A stretch of 64,000 nucleotides of DNA from Polaribacter filamentus (GTDB lineage: Bacteria > Bacteroidota > Bacteroidia > Flavobacteriales > Flavobacteriaceae). The stretch spans positions 1,729,001-1,793,000 of the forward strand of contig NZ_MQUA01000013.1 in assembly GCF_002943715.1 (NCBI RefSeq), given 5' to 3'. A model generated the notes under the pieces. The model made no database searches, was not told the origin of the DNA, and saw nothing but the letters and a program-made list of their open reading frames with translations. The translations under genes and the position numbers were made by a program. Below are positions 9,402 through 17,317 of this stretch, one piece after another; the stretch's first letter is position 1, and each line of letters starts with the position of its first letter.

Positions 9402-10778
9402 ATGGAGGTATTAATTCTGGATGACGAGATAGGTTTTACAGAAGAATTGTTTGAGTTTTTTAAAAATTCAGGATATAAAGCCTACGAGGCAAACACTGTA
9501 AAGAAAGCAAGAGAAATTTTATCTTCTCAAAAGATAGATCTTCTTATTCTTGATGTACGTATCCCTGGAGTAAGTGGCTTGGACATTTTAAAAGAAGTAA
9601 AGATTAAATTCCCTAAGATGGAAGTGATTGTTGTTTCAGCTCACGGAGATATGGATACAGTGATTAAAGCCATTCGATTTGGGGCATTTGACTATCTGCG
9701 CAAACCTTTTAGACATCTCGATATGCAAATTGCAATTCAGCGTACTCAAAAATTCCACGAACTCAATCAAAAGATTAATCATTTAGAGGAAAAGAACTCG
9801 TTAATTTCAAAAAGTCTTAAAGAAAAAATAGACAGACAGTTTATTGGTGTCAGCCCTCAAATCCAAAAAGTATTAAAACAATCTCTTCTCGCTGGAAATT
9901 ACGCTGATGCTAATGTTTTGATTACAGGTGAAAGTGGTACGGGAAAAGAAAATATTGCACGAATTATACATCATTCAAGTTCAAGGAGAGACCACGAACT
10001 TTTAGCAGTTAACAGCAATGCTATTACAGGGTCACTTTTAGAAAGTGAATTTTTTGGACATAAAAAAGGGTCATTTACAGGGGCGAACGCAGATAAAATA
10101 GGTTATTTTGAATTCTGCGACAAAGGAACATTGTTTTTGGATGAAATTGCTGATATGCCTTTTAATCTACAGGCAAAACTACTGCGTTCTATTGAAGAAA
10201 AAGTAGTTATACGGGTTGGAGACACCAAACCGATTCATACAGATTTCCGAATAATTTCTGCCACAAATGTGAATATTGAAGAAAATGTTAATAAAAAGAA
10301 ATTTAGACTCGATCTTCTTCATCGACTAAATACCTTACACATACATATCCCCCCTCTGCGAGAAAGACGATCAGATATTAAACCGCTACTCATTTACTTT
10401 ATAAACTCTTTTAAAATTAAATTTAATAAACCCAACTTAAAAATCGATAATATTATATTTAAAGGTTTGATGAAATATAATTTTCCGGGAAATGTGAGGG
10501 AATTAAGAAACATGGTTGAAAGAGCCGTTATTCTTTGTGAAGGCGAATTACTTGGTGCAGACGATTTTCCTATAGAATCAAAAAAGGCCTCTGAAATTGA
10601 GAATAATTCTGATTCATTAAATCTAAAAAGTGTTGAAGTTAATTTAATTAAAAAAGCGCTAAAGGCAACCAAATATAATCAAAAATCTACTGCTGAGATT
10701 CTTGGAATAAGTCGAGATGCACTCATTCGAAAAATGAAAAAACATGAAATAAACAAGCATTCGCAGGAAGAGTCATAA
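9402..10778 (+). CDS. NtrC-family sigma-54-dependent response regulator
   Basis: The order is receiver domain (LDDE acid pocket, phospho-acceptor Asp51, RKPF lysine), AAA+ domain (Walker A GESGTGKE from residue 176; sigma-54 contact loop GSFTGA; LFLDEIADMP Walker B; R-finger region), and a C-terminal Fis-type helix-turn-helix (YNQKSTAEILGISRDALIRK). I chose the ATG at 9402 because MEVLILDDE is the normal receiver start; a TTG at 9390 would add four residues. It is the cognate partner of the preceding kinase and very likely binds upstream of gvpA to drive the sigma-54 promoter at 11193-11210. Regulators of this class are also known in other bacterial gas-vesicle clusters (GvrA in Serratia). 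Confidence 0.92.
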   Translation: MEVLILDDEIGFTEELFEFFKNSGYKAYEANTVKKAREILSSQKIDLLILDVRIPGVSGLDILKEVKIKFPKMEVIVVSAHGDMDTVIKAIRFGAFDYLRKPFRHLDMQIAIQRTQKFHELNQKINHLEEKNSLISKSLKEKIDRQFIGVSPQIQKVLKQSLLAGNYADANVLITGESGTGKENIARIIHHSSSRRDHELLAVNSNAITGSLLESEFFGHKKGSFTGANADKIGYFEFCDKGTLFLDEIADMPFNLQAKLLRSIEEKVVIRVGDTKPIHTDFRIISATNVNIEENVNKKKFRLDLLHRLNTLHIHIPPLRERRSDIKPLLIYFINSFKIKFNKPNLKIDNIIFKGLMKYNFPGNVRELRNMVERAVILCEGELLGADDFPIESKKASEIENNSDSLNLKSVEVNLIKKALKATKYNQKSTAEILGISRDALIRKMKKHEINKHSQEES

Positions 10779-10816
10779 AGACCATAAATTATTCATATAA
10801 TCTAAGAATGGGGTGA

Positions 10817-10853
10817 AATGTTTTTTTTATGTTTTGCAATAAGAAAAAACATT
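10817..10853 (+). terminator. Possible weak terminator after the regulator
   Basis: The inverted repeat AATGTTTTTT / AAAAAACATT (10817-10826 with 10844-10853) has a 17-base loop. The stem is AT-only and the T run behind it is short, so this is a weak call. Between it and 11139 I see only AT-rich DNA without genes. Confidence 0.3.
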
Positions 10854-11139
10854 CTTTTGTTATTGAGTACTTTTGATTGAATACATTAATACAAGTTCAA
10901 CTTTAATAAATCTTCTTAAATAAGGTTTCTAGTAACAAGAGTAAAATACTTTGTCACAGCCACCAAAAGAATAACAAACAAAAGGACGTAGCATAAAATG
11001 GAAATTAAGCCCTCATTTTAGCACATATGTGCGATAATTTTAAACTTATATTAAATAGTACACGTCACTGTATTTATTTATTTTTTAAATATAATTTAAA
11101 AAAAATTTTAAGTTGCTCACAAACAGTTCTTTTTAGTAC

Positions 11140-11173
11140 TTATATAATTATTTTAAATGTTTATATAATTATT
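11140..11173 (+). promoter_or_regulatory. Paired 13-bp direct repeats upstream of gvpA
   Basis: TTATATAATTATT occurs at 11140-11152 and again, identically, at 11161-11173. The period is 21 bp, two helical turns, so both copies face the same side of the DNA. They lie about 20 bp and more upstream of the sigma-54 -24 element. They could be activator sites or a bend region (IHF-like); low sequence complexity limits the call. Confidence 0.4.
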
Positions 11174-11192
11174 AGCAACCACTAAAATACTT

Positions 11193-11210
11193 TTGGCATT
11201 GTATTTGCAT
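11193..11210 (+). promoter_or_regulatory. Sigma-54 promoter of gvpA
   Basis: TTGGCATTGTATTTGCAT matches the -24/-12 consensus (TGGCAC-N5-TTGCW): GG at 11195-11196 and GC at 11207-11208 with exactly ten bases between. Predicted transcription start is near 11220, giving a leader of about 60 bases before the gvpA ATG at 11283. The neighbouring NtrC-type regulator is the natural activator. Confidence 0.85.
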
Positions 11211-11282
11211 AATAACAGACAGAGGAAAGGCCGTCCCTCATAATAAAGTACGGTTTATATAAATTAATTAAATATTTTTAAA

Positions 11283-11489
11283 ATGGCAGTAGAAAAGACA
11301 GTAGGTTCATCAAGTTTAGTAGAAGTGATTGACCGTATCTTAGACAAAGGAGTTGTTGTAGACGCATGGGTAAGAGTTTCATTAGTAGGTATTGAACTTC
11401 TTGCAATTGAAGCAAGAATTACAGTAGCTTCAGTTGAGACATACTTAAAGTATGCAGAAGCAATTGGATTAACTGCAAAAGCAGCATAA
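11283..11489 (+). CDS. gvpA: Major gas vesicle shell protein GvpA
   Basis: 68 residues, the normal size. GvpA polymerises into the ribbed, gas-permeable, water-excluding wall of the vesicle. The conserved helix-strand-strand-helix core is present: [20 protein letters not shown], then [20 protein letters not shown], then [12 protein letters not shown]. It is the first gene after the sigma-54 promoter, as expected for the most abundant product, and a 127-base spacer with a potential stem-loop separates it from the next gene. Confidence 0.98.
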   Translation: MAVEKTVGSSSLVEVIDRILDKGVVVDAWVRVSLVGIELLAIEARITVASVETYLKYAEAIGLTAKAA

Positions 11490-11504
11490 TTCAGTTTATT
11501 GTGA

Positions 11505-11571
11505 AGTAATTATTCTTGCTAAGAAGTCCTTACGTTGATGTAACAGCTCCAGCACGTTTTACCAAGAATTA
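11505..11571 (+). promoter_or_regulatory. Potential stem-loop in the gvpA 3' spacer
   Basis: AGTAATTATTCTTGCTAA (11505-11522) can pair, with a bulge, with TTACCAAGAATTACT (about 11557-11571). There is no T run behind it, so it is not a classic terminator. Similar structures after gvpA could stabilise the short gvpA mRNA or partly halt transcription and so favour gvpA over downstream genes. This role is inferred. Confidence 0.4.
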
Positions 11572-11616
11572 CTCATAAAATAAAGAATTTAAAAAAAAGG
11601 TTTAATATTTTAAAAC

Positions 11617-12207
11617 ATGCAAAATTATTCTTTAAAAGAAAGTGTAATTAAGTTTTATGACGATCGGATCCGAAAAATTCAAACGGCTTTTCAATCTTCA
11701 GAAAATATTACAGAATCAACTCACTTAATTTTTGCCAATGTTCAGAACTCTTTAAATAGTCTTAAAAAAGAAAGGGAAGCATTAAATTCTAAACTCAGCG
11801 AAGCCGTGGCAAAAAATGGTTCGCTGCGAAAAAAAGATTACAATTTAATGATGCGTGATGTTCTTCATTTATTTAATGAAAAAGAATTAGATACTGAAAC
11901 ACAGTTTTTTTATTTTATAGAAGAACTAAAGGAAGCTACGCAATCATTAAAAAACAGGCTGTTAGATATTAAAGATGTAAATTATCAACAGAGTAGTGAA
12001 AAAATTACAATTATTAAACAACAAGTTTCTCAGATCACAGAACTACAGGGATCAAAAAAAGAGAAAGTCATTAAATCTTTTACGGATTTTCAACAAATGC
12101 ACAAACGAGTAGTCTTAAATTTAGAAGACTTATTAAAAAAAGGAGATGATATTCAGGTAAAAGATATAAAATTTATTAAAAAAAAGATTATTAGAGAGAT
12201 TAACTAA
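11617..12207 (+). CDS. Coiled-coil gas-vesicle-cluster protein with a GvpC-like repeat
   Basis: 196 residues, almost all predicted helix with heptad spacing and no signal peptide. I do not recognise a named family. The stretch HLIFANVQNSLNSLKKEREA (about residues 38-57), together with the KDYNLMMRDV segment near residues 83-92, lines up with QFINEVHNTLDNIRQDRKKI and TYNNLMSGIR of the next protein. The two are therefore repeat-sharing paralogues. Placed between gvpA and gvpN, where gvpC sits in cyanobacteria, it is a candidate outer-surface or assembly protein. Confidence 0.6.
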   Translation: MQNYSLKESVIKFYDDRIRKIQTAFQSSENITESTHLIFANVQNSLNSLKKEREALNSKLSEAVAKNGSLRKKDYNLMMRDVLHLFNEKELDTETQFFYFIEELKEATQSLKNRLLDIKDVNYQQSSEKITIIKQQVSQITELQGSKKEKVIKSFTDFQQMHKRVVLNLEDLLKKGDDIQVKDIKFIKKKIIREIN

Positions 12208-12249
12208 TACTAGAAATTTAAGTATCCAAACCATATAAAACAAAAACAA

Positions 12250-13524
12250 ATGAAATTATCATCAGAAATGAAAAGTTTAAGTGAAGGAATTCTTATCTCA
12301 TTCAAACAAAGGGTTAAGGAAAGTCAAGATCGTGTAAAAAACAATGCGCAATTTATTAATGAAGTTCACAACACTCTTGATAATATTCGTCAAGACCGTA
12401 AGAAAATAGCGACTGCTTTAAGAGATAATCTTAAAGGCGGTGAAAAAGAGCGTTTAAGCACTTATAATAATTTAATGTCTGGTATACGAGTTACTATTGG
12501 TTCTATCCAGAAAGATGTTTCAGATATCCAAAGTTCTACATTTAACTTATTAAATGAATTTGGTGCCAACAGGGCTCAAATCGCTGTAGAACTAGAAAAT
12601 TTATTTGCTCAAGGGCAAAAAGACAGAGCCGAGAATAATAAAATAAGAATTAAATCTTTTGGAGGATTAATGAAAACTATTAATGCTGACCTAAAAAGCA
12701 TAAATAGTGAGGTTTTAACTATCTTAACGAATACAAATGGTTTGCTTGCTAAATTCGAAAAAGAGCACCAAGAAATGTCAGCAGACCTTAATACAGAATT
12801 GAGTAAAAATTTATCAGAAAGAGTCGAATATACCCGATCACTGGTAAATGGATTTCAGAAAAGTCTCGCTGAAATAAGTAAAGAAAATAAGCAACTAGCT
12901 AAAGAAATGAGAGAGACTCTTGCAAATAGCCAGGAAAATATAGCTTTAAACGATGTGGAGCGAATTAAAAACTATAATTTAGTAATCAATGCGATCCAAG
13001 CATCAATTGAAGATATTAGAAAAGGTGTAAATATAAGCATGAAGGGTACTTTAAAAATGATTGCTGATTTTTCAACAGATAGGAGTCTAGCTGCCACTGA
13101 ATGGAGTAAAATGAAGGAAGAAATTCGTCAAATCCAGCAAGGTGTTGTGGGTTCAACAAGAAATAAAGAAAAAGTTAAAACTAAACAAGTTTCGAATGTT
13201 GTCGTAGATACAATAGTCACGTTAATTCCGGAAAACACTGTTACTCCAAAACCTAGTAAATCAAACAAAAAAACTTCAGTTTCAGACAAATCTGAAGTAA
13301 AAGAAGTAGCGCCTCCTGCTAAAAAAGCAGAGAAAACTGTGGCTCCTTTATCATTAGAAGAGAAAATTTTAGTTTATATCAAAAGTAATAGCCAAGGAGT
13401 GAAAGTTTCAGAAATGGAAGAGCCTCTTAAGGAAACTAGAATGCGTTTAGGCTTTGTTGCTAAAAAATTACTTGAATTAGGACAGATAAGAAAAATTGAC
13501 AACCTTTATTATCCAAAGAAATAA
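12250..13524 (+). CDS. Long repeat coiled-coil protein with C-terminal winged-helix-like domain; GvpC-like candidate
   Basis: 424 residues. Residues 1 to about 310 are helical and contain about four degenerate units of 45-62 residues, each with a pattern like L(M/V)xxI...I..I...V......T..LL..F...R. Unit starts are near NNLMSGIRVT, GGLMKTINAD, VNGFQKSLAE and NLVINAIQAS. A Lys/Pro/Ser/Ala-rich linker (about 325-368) follows, then a compact domain EEKILVYIKSNSQGVKVSEM...IRKIDNLYYPKK that looks like a winged helix. GvpC, which strengthens the vesicle wall, is also built from helical repeats, and no classic gvpC is present, so this is the best candidate. The homology claim is structural inference only. 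Confidence 0.6.
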   Translation: MKLSSEMKSLSEGILISFKQRVKESQDRVKNNAQFINEVHNTLDNIRQDRKKIATALRDNLKGGEKERLSTYNNLMSGIRVTIGSIQKDVSDIQSSTFNLLNEFGANRAQIAVELENLFAQGQKDRAENNKIRIKSFGGLMKTINADLKSINSEVLTILTNTNGLLAKFEKEHQEMSADLNTELSKNLSERVEYTRSLVNGFQKSLAEISKENKQLAKEMRETLANSQENIALNDVERIKNYNLVINAIQASIEDIRKGVNISMKGTLKMIADFSTDRSLAATEWSKMKEEIRQIQQGVVGSTRNKEKVKTKQVSNVVVDTIVTLIPENTVTPKPSKSNKKTSVSDKSEVKEVAPPAKKAEKTVAPLSLEEKILVYIKSNSQGVKVSEMEEPLKETRMRLGFVAKKLLELGQIRKIDNLYYPKK

Positions 13525-13539
13525 CATGTTATAGAGTCT

Positions 13540-13581
13540 AGGAAACTTACATTTTCAGTTTATAAGTCCTGCGAGTTTCCT
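13540..13581 (+). promoter_or_regulatory. Inverted repeat between two cluster genes
   Basis: AGGAAACT (13540-13547) pairs with AGTTTCCT (13574-13581) across a 26-base loop, followed by TGTTTTATTTT. It could be a weak terminator or processing hairpin inside the operon. Confidence 0.4.
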
Positions 13582-13608
13582 TGTTTTATTTTAAAATTTA
13601 TATCAAAT

Positions 13609-13920
13609 ATGAATGTAAAAATTAATTGTGCTTTCTGTAATGGAACCGGAATAGACCCTTTTGGTCTCCTTTCTTCGATATCAAAATGTCAAGTATGTAA
13701 AGGCTCTAAATTGGTTGATATAAAAGAACCTTTTATATCATGTGTTTACTGCTCTGGTTCTGGTGAAAATAAACTTGGCGCCCGGGTGCCGTGTATTGTT
13801 TGTGGAGGCAAGGGGAACAATAATGTTCATAATAAAATTGATTGCAATCAGTGCAAAGGAACAGGAAATGGCAGCGATTATTTGCCTTGCACCCTTTGTG
13901 GTGGTATAGGTTTAAAATAA
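13609..13920 (+). CDS. DnaJ-type zinc-finger protein with six CxxCxGxG-like motifs
   Basis: 103 residues made almost wholly of cysteine motifs: CAFCNGTG (7-14), CQVCKGSK, CVYCSGSG, CIVCGGKG, CNQCKGTG and CTLCGGIG. Canonical DnaJ has four such motifs binding two zinc ions; here six motifs (twelve cysteines) could hold three. There is no J domain and no substrate-binding domain. DnaJ zinc fingers help Hsp70 accept unfolded substrate. A J domain is found on a GvpF protein in the same cluster and a DnaK at its end, so this protein may supply the zinc-finger function of a split Hsp40. That role is inferred. Confidence 0.8.
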   Translation: MNVKINCAFCNGTGIDPFGLLSSISKCQVCKGSKLVDIKEPFISCVYCSGSGENKLGARVPCIVCGGKGNNNVHNKIDCNQCKGTGNGSDYLPCTLCGGIGLK

Positions 13921-13925
13921 AACTC

Positions 13926-14108
13926 ATGAATAACCCTGGAGAAACCATAAGATGTAGCTTATTAAAAAGACAAGACGCATTAAATAAGTTTAAAGCGATG
14001 AATGAGGCTTTCTTTGTGACCAAAAGAGAAATATTAAAAGAAATAGAAGAAGCAAAAACTGTTTGGGATCGTACGCTTGAACAACTAACAAATAATAAAC
14101 TTCTTTAA
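13926..14108 (+). CDS. Small charged cluster protein, unknown
   Basis: 60 residues (MNNPGETIRCSLLKRQDALN and onward), charged and helical, with no signal peptide. The ATG at 13926 is chosen because the longer frame overlaps the zinc-finger gene in another phase and its extra residues look non-coding. It lies 5 bases after the zinc-finger gene and 17 before gvpN, so it belongs to the operon. I do not recognise a family. Confidence 0.6.
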   Translation: MNNPGETIRCSLLKRQDALNKFKAMNEAFFVTKREILKEIEEAKTVWDRTLEQLTNNKLL

Positions 14109-14125
14109 TAATCAAACGCAACAGC

Positions 14126-15055
14126 ATGAATAAGAATAATAGTAACAATGAGACAAATACGGTACTTGAGCTCAAGCCGATGCAAGATTTTGTTGAGACA
14201 GAATATATTAAAAACATTACTAACCGTGGACTAACGTACATAAAGGCGGGATTTCCCGTTCATTTCAGGGGACCGTCGGGTACTGGTAAAACAACAGTTG
14301 CTATGCATTTGGCAAGCAAAATTGGAAGACCTGTAATAATCATTCATGGTGACTCAGAGTATAAAACTTCTGATTTGGTAGGTAATGAGTCGGGTTATAA
14401 ATTTAAAAAATTAGATGATAAGTTTATACATACAGTTCATAAACAAGAAGAAGAAATGACAAAACAATGGGTAAATAACCGTCTAACTATAGCAGTTAAA
14501 AACGGTTTTACTCTTATCTATGACGAATTTACACGCTCACGTGCTGAGGCTAATAATATTCTACTTCCCATACTGCAAGAAGGGATGATGACTACATCTG
14601 CTTCAAAACAGGAAGATTACTATATGAAAGTGCATCCAGAGTTCCGTGCAATTTTTACATCAAATCCAGAGGAATACGCAGGCGTTAATAGAACGCAAGA
14701 TGCCCTGAGAGATCGTATGGTGACATTAGACCTTGATCATTTTGATTACGATACTGAGTTGAGAATTACTCAGGCAAAATCTAAACTGACACTAAAGGAA
14801 ACAGAAATAATTGTGAAGGTGGTTAGAGGATTGCGCGAATCGGGGAAGGTTGAATTTGATCCAACAGTTCGTGGCGCAATAATGATTGCAAAAACGCTTG
14901 CAACATTAAATACAACTCCATTAAAATCAAAAGAAACGTTTAGAACAATTTGCCAAGACATTCTTACTTCGGAAACAAGTCGAGTTGGGTCTAAAACAAA
15001 TCAAGAAAAAGTGAGAGGAATTGTGGATCTCTTAATTGATAAATACACGAAATAA
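14126..15055 (+). CDS. gvpN: Gas vesicle AAA+ ATPase GvpN
   Basis: 309 residues of the MoxR-like AAA+ family. Walker A is GPSGTGKT at 49-56, Walker B LIYDEFTRSRAE, sensor-1 region FTSNPEEYAGV. GvpN is needed for vesicles to widen and mature; in other systems it works with GvpO or GvpC. It is placed between the coiled-coil block and the gvpJ-type gene. Confidence 0.96.
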   Translation: MNKNNSNNETNTVLELKPMQDFVETEYIKNITNRGLTYIKAGFPVHFRGPSGTGKTTVAMHLASKIGRPVIIIHGDSEYKTSDLVGNESGYKFKKLDDKFIHTVHKQEEEMTKQWVNNRLTIAVKNGFTLIYDEFTRSRAEANNILLPILQEGMMTTSASKQEDYYMKVHPEFRAIFTSNPEEYAGVNRTQDALRDRMVTLDLDHFDYDTELRITQAKSKLTLKETEIIVKVVRGLRESGKVEFDPTVRGAIMIAKTLATLNTTPLKSKETFRTICQDILTSETSRVGSKTNQEKVRGIVDLLIDKYTK

Positions 15056-15101
15056 GATTAAGTTTTTACCCTCAATTACTATATAATTAATTCCATATAT
15101 C

Positions 15102-15407
15102 ATGCCATTATCAAACTCAATTAAAGGCCTTCAGAATATCAAATCGATGCAGACTGTTAATAAATCGGGCATCCCGAACAAGGAGGGTTCTGACTTTCTA
15201 AAACTGTATATTTTAGATAAAGAAAAAGGTCGGTTACAGAAAGAAGAAATAAGAGCTATACATAGGCTTGAAGTTATTCAAAAAAGGCTGAATGAGATAC
15301 AAGAAATTAGCAATGAAAATATAGATTTGAAACAGCACATTGAGAAAACAAAAAAGACAGACAGAAACAATAAAGAAAATTGGCAAACCATGTCAATTGA
15401 TTATTAA
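15102..15407 (+). CDS. Small gas vesicle cluster protein, GvpV-like
   Basis: 101 residues, basic N terminus (SIKGLQNIKSMQ) followed by a charged helix (FLKLYILDKEKGRLQKEEIR ... RLEVIQKRLNEIQ). The layout of a short IK-G-x-x-NIK-M start then a Leu/Tyr-rich helix with repeated Lys/Glu/Arg resembles what I recall of GvpV proteins from proteobacterial clusters. That match is from memory and tentative. It lies between gvpN and gvpJ. Confidence 0.5.
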   Translation: MPLSNSIKGLQNIKSMQTVNKSGIPNKEGSDFLKLYILDKEKGRLQKEEIRAIHRLEVIQKRLNEIQEISNENIDLKQHIEKTKKTDRNNKENWQTMSIDY

Positions 15408-15427
15408 TAAAAAACAAATATAATATT

Positions 15428-15727
15428 ATGTCTCAACCAAAACATTCTATTAACGCAACAGGTCTAGCCGATATTCTCGAAAGAGTGCTCGATAAAGGAG
15501 TGGTGATTGCAGGCGATATAAAAATTCAAATAGCGGATATTGATCTAATAACCATTAAAATAAGACTATTAGTTTGTTCCGTTGACAAAGCGTTAGAGAT
15601 GGGTATTAATTGGTGGCAGGAAGACCCCAGTCTTTCAACTAAAGCACGAGAAAAGCAATTAGAGGAAAACCAATCTGATGTTGTTAAGCGGCTTGAACAA
15701 CTGGAGGCAAAAATTAATTCAGATTAA
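15428..15727 (+). CDS. gvpJ: Gas vesicle shell paralogue GvpJ-type
   Basis: 99 residues. The first 65 follow the GvpA core (GLADILERVLDKGVVIAGDI, KIQIADIDLITIKIRLLVCS) and a charged C-terminal extension of about 35 residues replaces the short GvpA tail, as in GvpJ. Proteins of this kind are minor shell components thought to cap or nucleate the conical tips. Whether it should be named J, or A2 as in some clusters, cannot be settled here. Confidence 0.88.
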   Translation: MSQPKHSINATGLADILERVLDKGVVIAGDIKIQIADIDLITIKIRLLVCSVDKALEMGINWWQEDPSLSTKAREKQLEENQSDVVKRLEQLEAKINSD

Positions 15728-15839
15728 TTGTTTTATGCATCAAATGCACTACAGCAATACTAAATTAGTATAATTTTAATTGAGTCATAAAGAGTTATAT
15801 TGAAAATATAATAATAATGTAATATAAAAGCAAAACGAT

Positions 15840-16358
15840 ATGAACGAAAATGGAAATAAGGATCAAAATCAGAATTCTGATTTTGATCTTTTCGGATTAG
15901 GTAGTTTGTTCAAAGGCATAGAAAAATTGGTTGACCTTGCAGACAAACTTGAGGAAAAGGGTGGCGTTAGCAGCGAAGGTAAAATTAATTTAGACCATCT
16001 TAAAAAAGGAATGAAAGGAGTTTATGGTTTCACCATTAATACCGCCGGCGGTGGTAGTCCAAAAGTTAAAACTTTTGGGAACATAAAAAAAACACCTGAA
16101 GGGCCTAAGGTGGATGAAGAGCGAGAACCTTTAACTGATATTTTTGATGAAAAGGATGAGATTGTTGTTATTGCCGAAATGCCAGGCATTGAATATAATG
16201 ACATAACTATCGACTTAAATGAAGATATTCTTGAATTTTCGGCAGTAAACAAAAACAGAAAATACAGAAAAGAATTATTGCTATCGGTTAAAGTCAGCAA
16301 ACAAAATTTAAGTCATAAATTTACAAATGGTATTCTTGAAATTAGGATAAAAAAATAG
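15840..16358 (+). CDS. gvpH: GvpH, Hsp20-like gas vesicle protein
   Basis: 172 residues. The N-terminal part has FDLFGLGSLFKGIEKLVDLA, usual in GvpH. The C-terminal half (about 95-172) is an alpha-crystallin-type domain: PLTDIFDEKDEIVVIAEMPG, DITIDLNEDILEFSA, and a closing FTNGILEIRIKK. In haloarchaea GvpH acts as a small chaperone during vesicle formation. It lies five bases upstream of the ArsA-like gene and starts the chaperone-rich half of the locus. Confidence 0.9.
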   Translation: MNENGNKDQNQNSDFDLFGLGSLFKGIEKLVDLADKLEEKGGVSSEGKINLDHLKKGMKGVYGFTINTAGGGSPKVKTFGNIKKTPEGPKVDEEREPLTDIFDEKDEIVVIAEMPGIEYNDITIDLNEDILEFSAVNKNRKYRKELLLSVKVSKQNLSHKFTNGILEIRIKK

Positions 16359-16362
16359 TATT

Positions 16363-17314
16363 ATGGCACTCTCGGGCCTAGAAAATGTTGATTTAAAGCT
16401 TATAATTTTTGGGGCAAGGGAGGTGTTGGAAAAACAGTTTCGGCCATTTCAACAGCATTTGAATTATCTGAAAATCACAGAACACTTCTTATTTCTACGG
16501 ATCCAGCTCATTCTATATCGGATTGTCTAGAACAAGAGGTTGGTTTCCAGATTCACAAGGTAAAAGGAAAAGAAAATTTAGACGCTATAGAGATAGATGC
16601 TAATAAAGCATTGCATAATTGGAAATTAGAGCACCAAAGCGTTTTAAAAAACTTTTCAATACTTCTACATATCTCGATAGTCAGGATATTGAAGAAGTGT
16701 TAAAATTATCAATACCAGGTATTGACGAAATAATGAGTTTTAAAATTATAATGGATCTTATCGAAGAGGGTCACTATGATAAATACGTGGTAGATACTGC
16801 TCCAACCGGACATGCGCTAAGATTAATATCTTCCCCAGAAATGTTGGATAATTGGATTAAGGTATCTGTAAGAATGAGGTGGAAGTATCGGTATATGGTT
16901 ACTCGTTTTTCTGGTTCATATAAACAAGATGAAGTTGGAGCTTTTTTACTCAATCTAAAAAAAATGGTCAAAAGAACTGACAACATATTGCGTGACAAAA
17001 CCAAAAGTGAATTCATTCCAGTTTGTATTCCCGAAGCAATGGCGATTAGAGAAACAAGAGGATTAATCGATAAACTTGCAACATATGACATATTTGCGAA
17101 GCAACTTGTTGTGAATAACGTAATGGTTTCAGATGATGGTCAGTTTTGTAAAAGAGTAAAGATTTCTCAGGCGCCTTACTTAAGGGAAATTAAGGATAGT
17201 TTTAGCGCTTTAAATTCAGTTGAAATACCTAAATTTTCCCAAGAAATTAAAGGGTTAGCTTCATTAGATAAAATGAGGATGTTTCTTTTTGAAGATCCGT
17301 TAATCAAACAATAA
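16363..17314 (+). pseudogene. ArsA/Get3-like ATPase, frameshifted twice
   Basis: The ATG at 16363 opens MALSGLENVDLKLIIF, and the deviant Walker A (GGKGGVGKT, expected here) continues one frame back from 16416. It runs through LISTDPAHSISDCLEQ to about 16660. A second shift of the same sign then leads into LFNTSTYLDSQDIEEVLKLS, DKYVVDTAPTGHALRLIS and the family's C-terminal part to 17314. Both shifts lie in homopolymers: GGGG at 16411-16414 lacks one G, and the A run near 16660 lacks one A. Restored, the protein is about 317 residues. ArsA/Get3 ATPases handle hydrophobic tails or metal-pump partners; here a role with hydrophobic shell protein is guessed. Confidence 0.75.
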
Positions 17315-17317
17315 ATC

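Noticed and set aside
13842..13925. Longer start for the 60-residue cluster protein
   Set aside because: The added residues overlap the zinc-finger gene out of phase and look non-coding; the ATG at 13926 is better.
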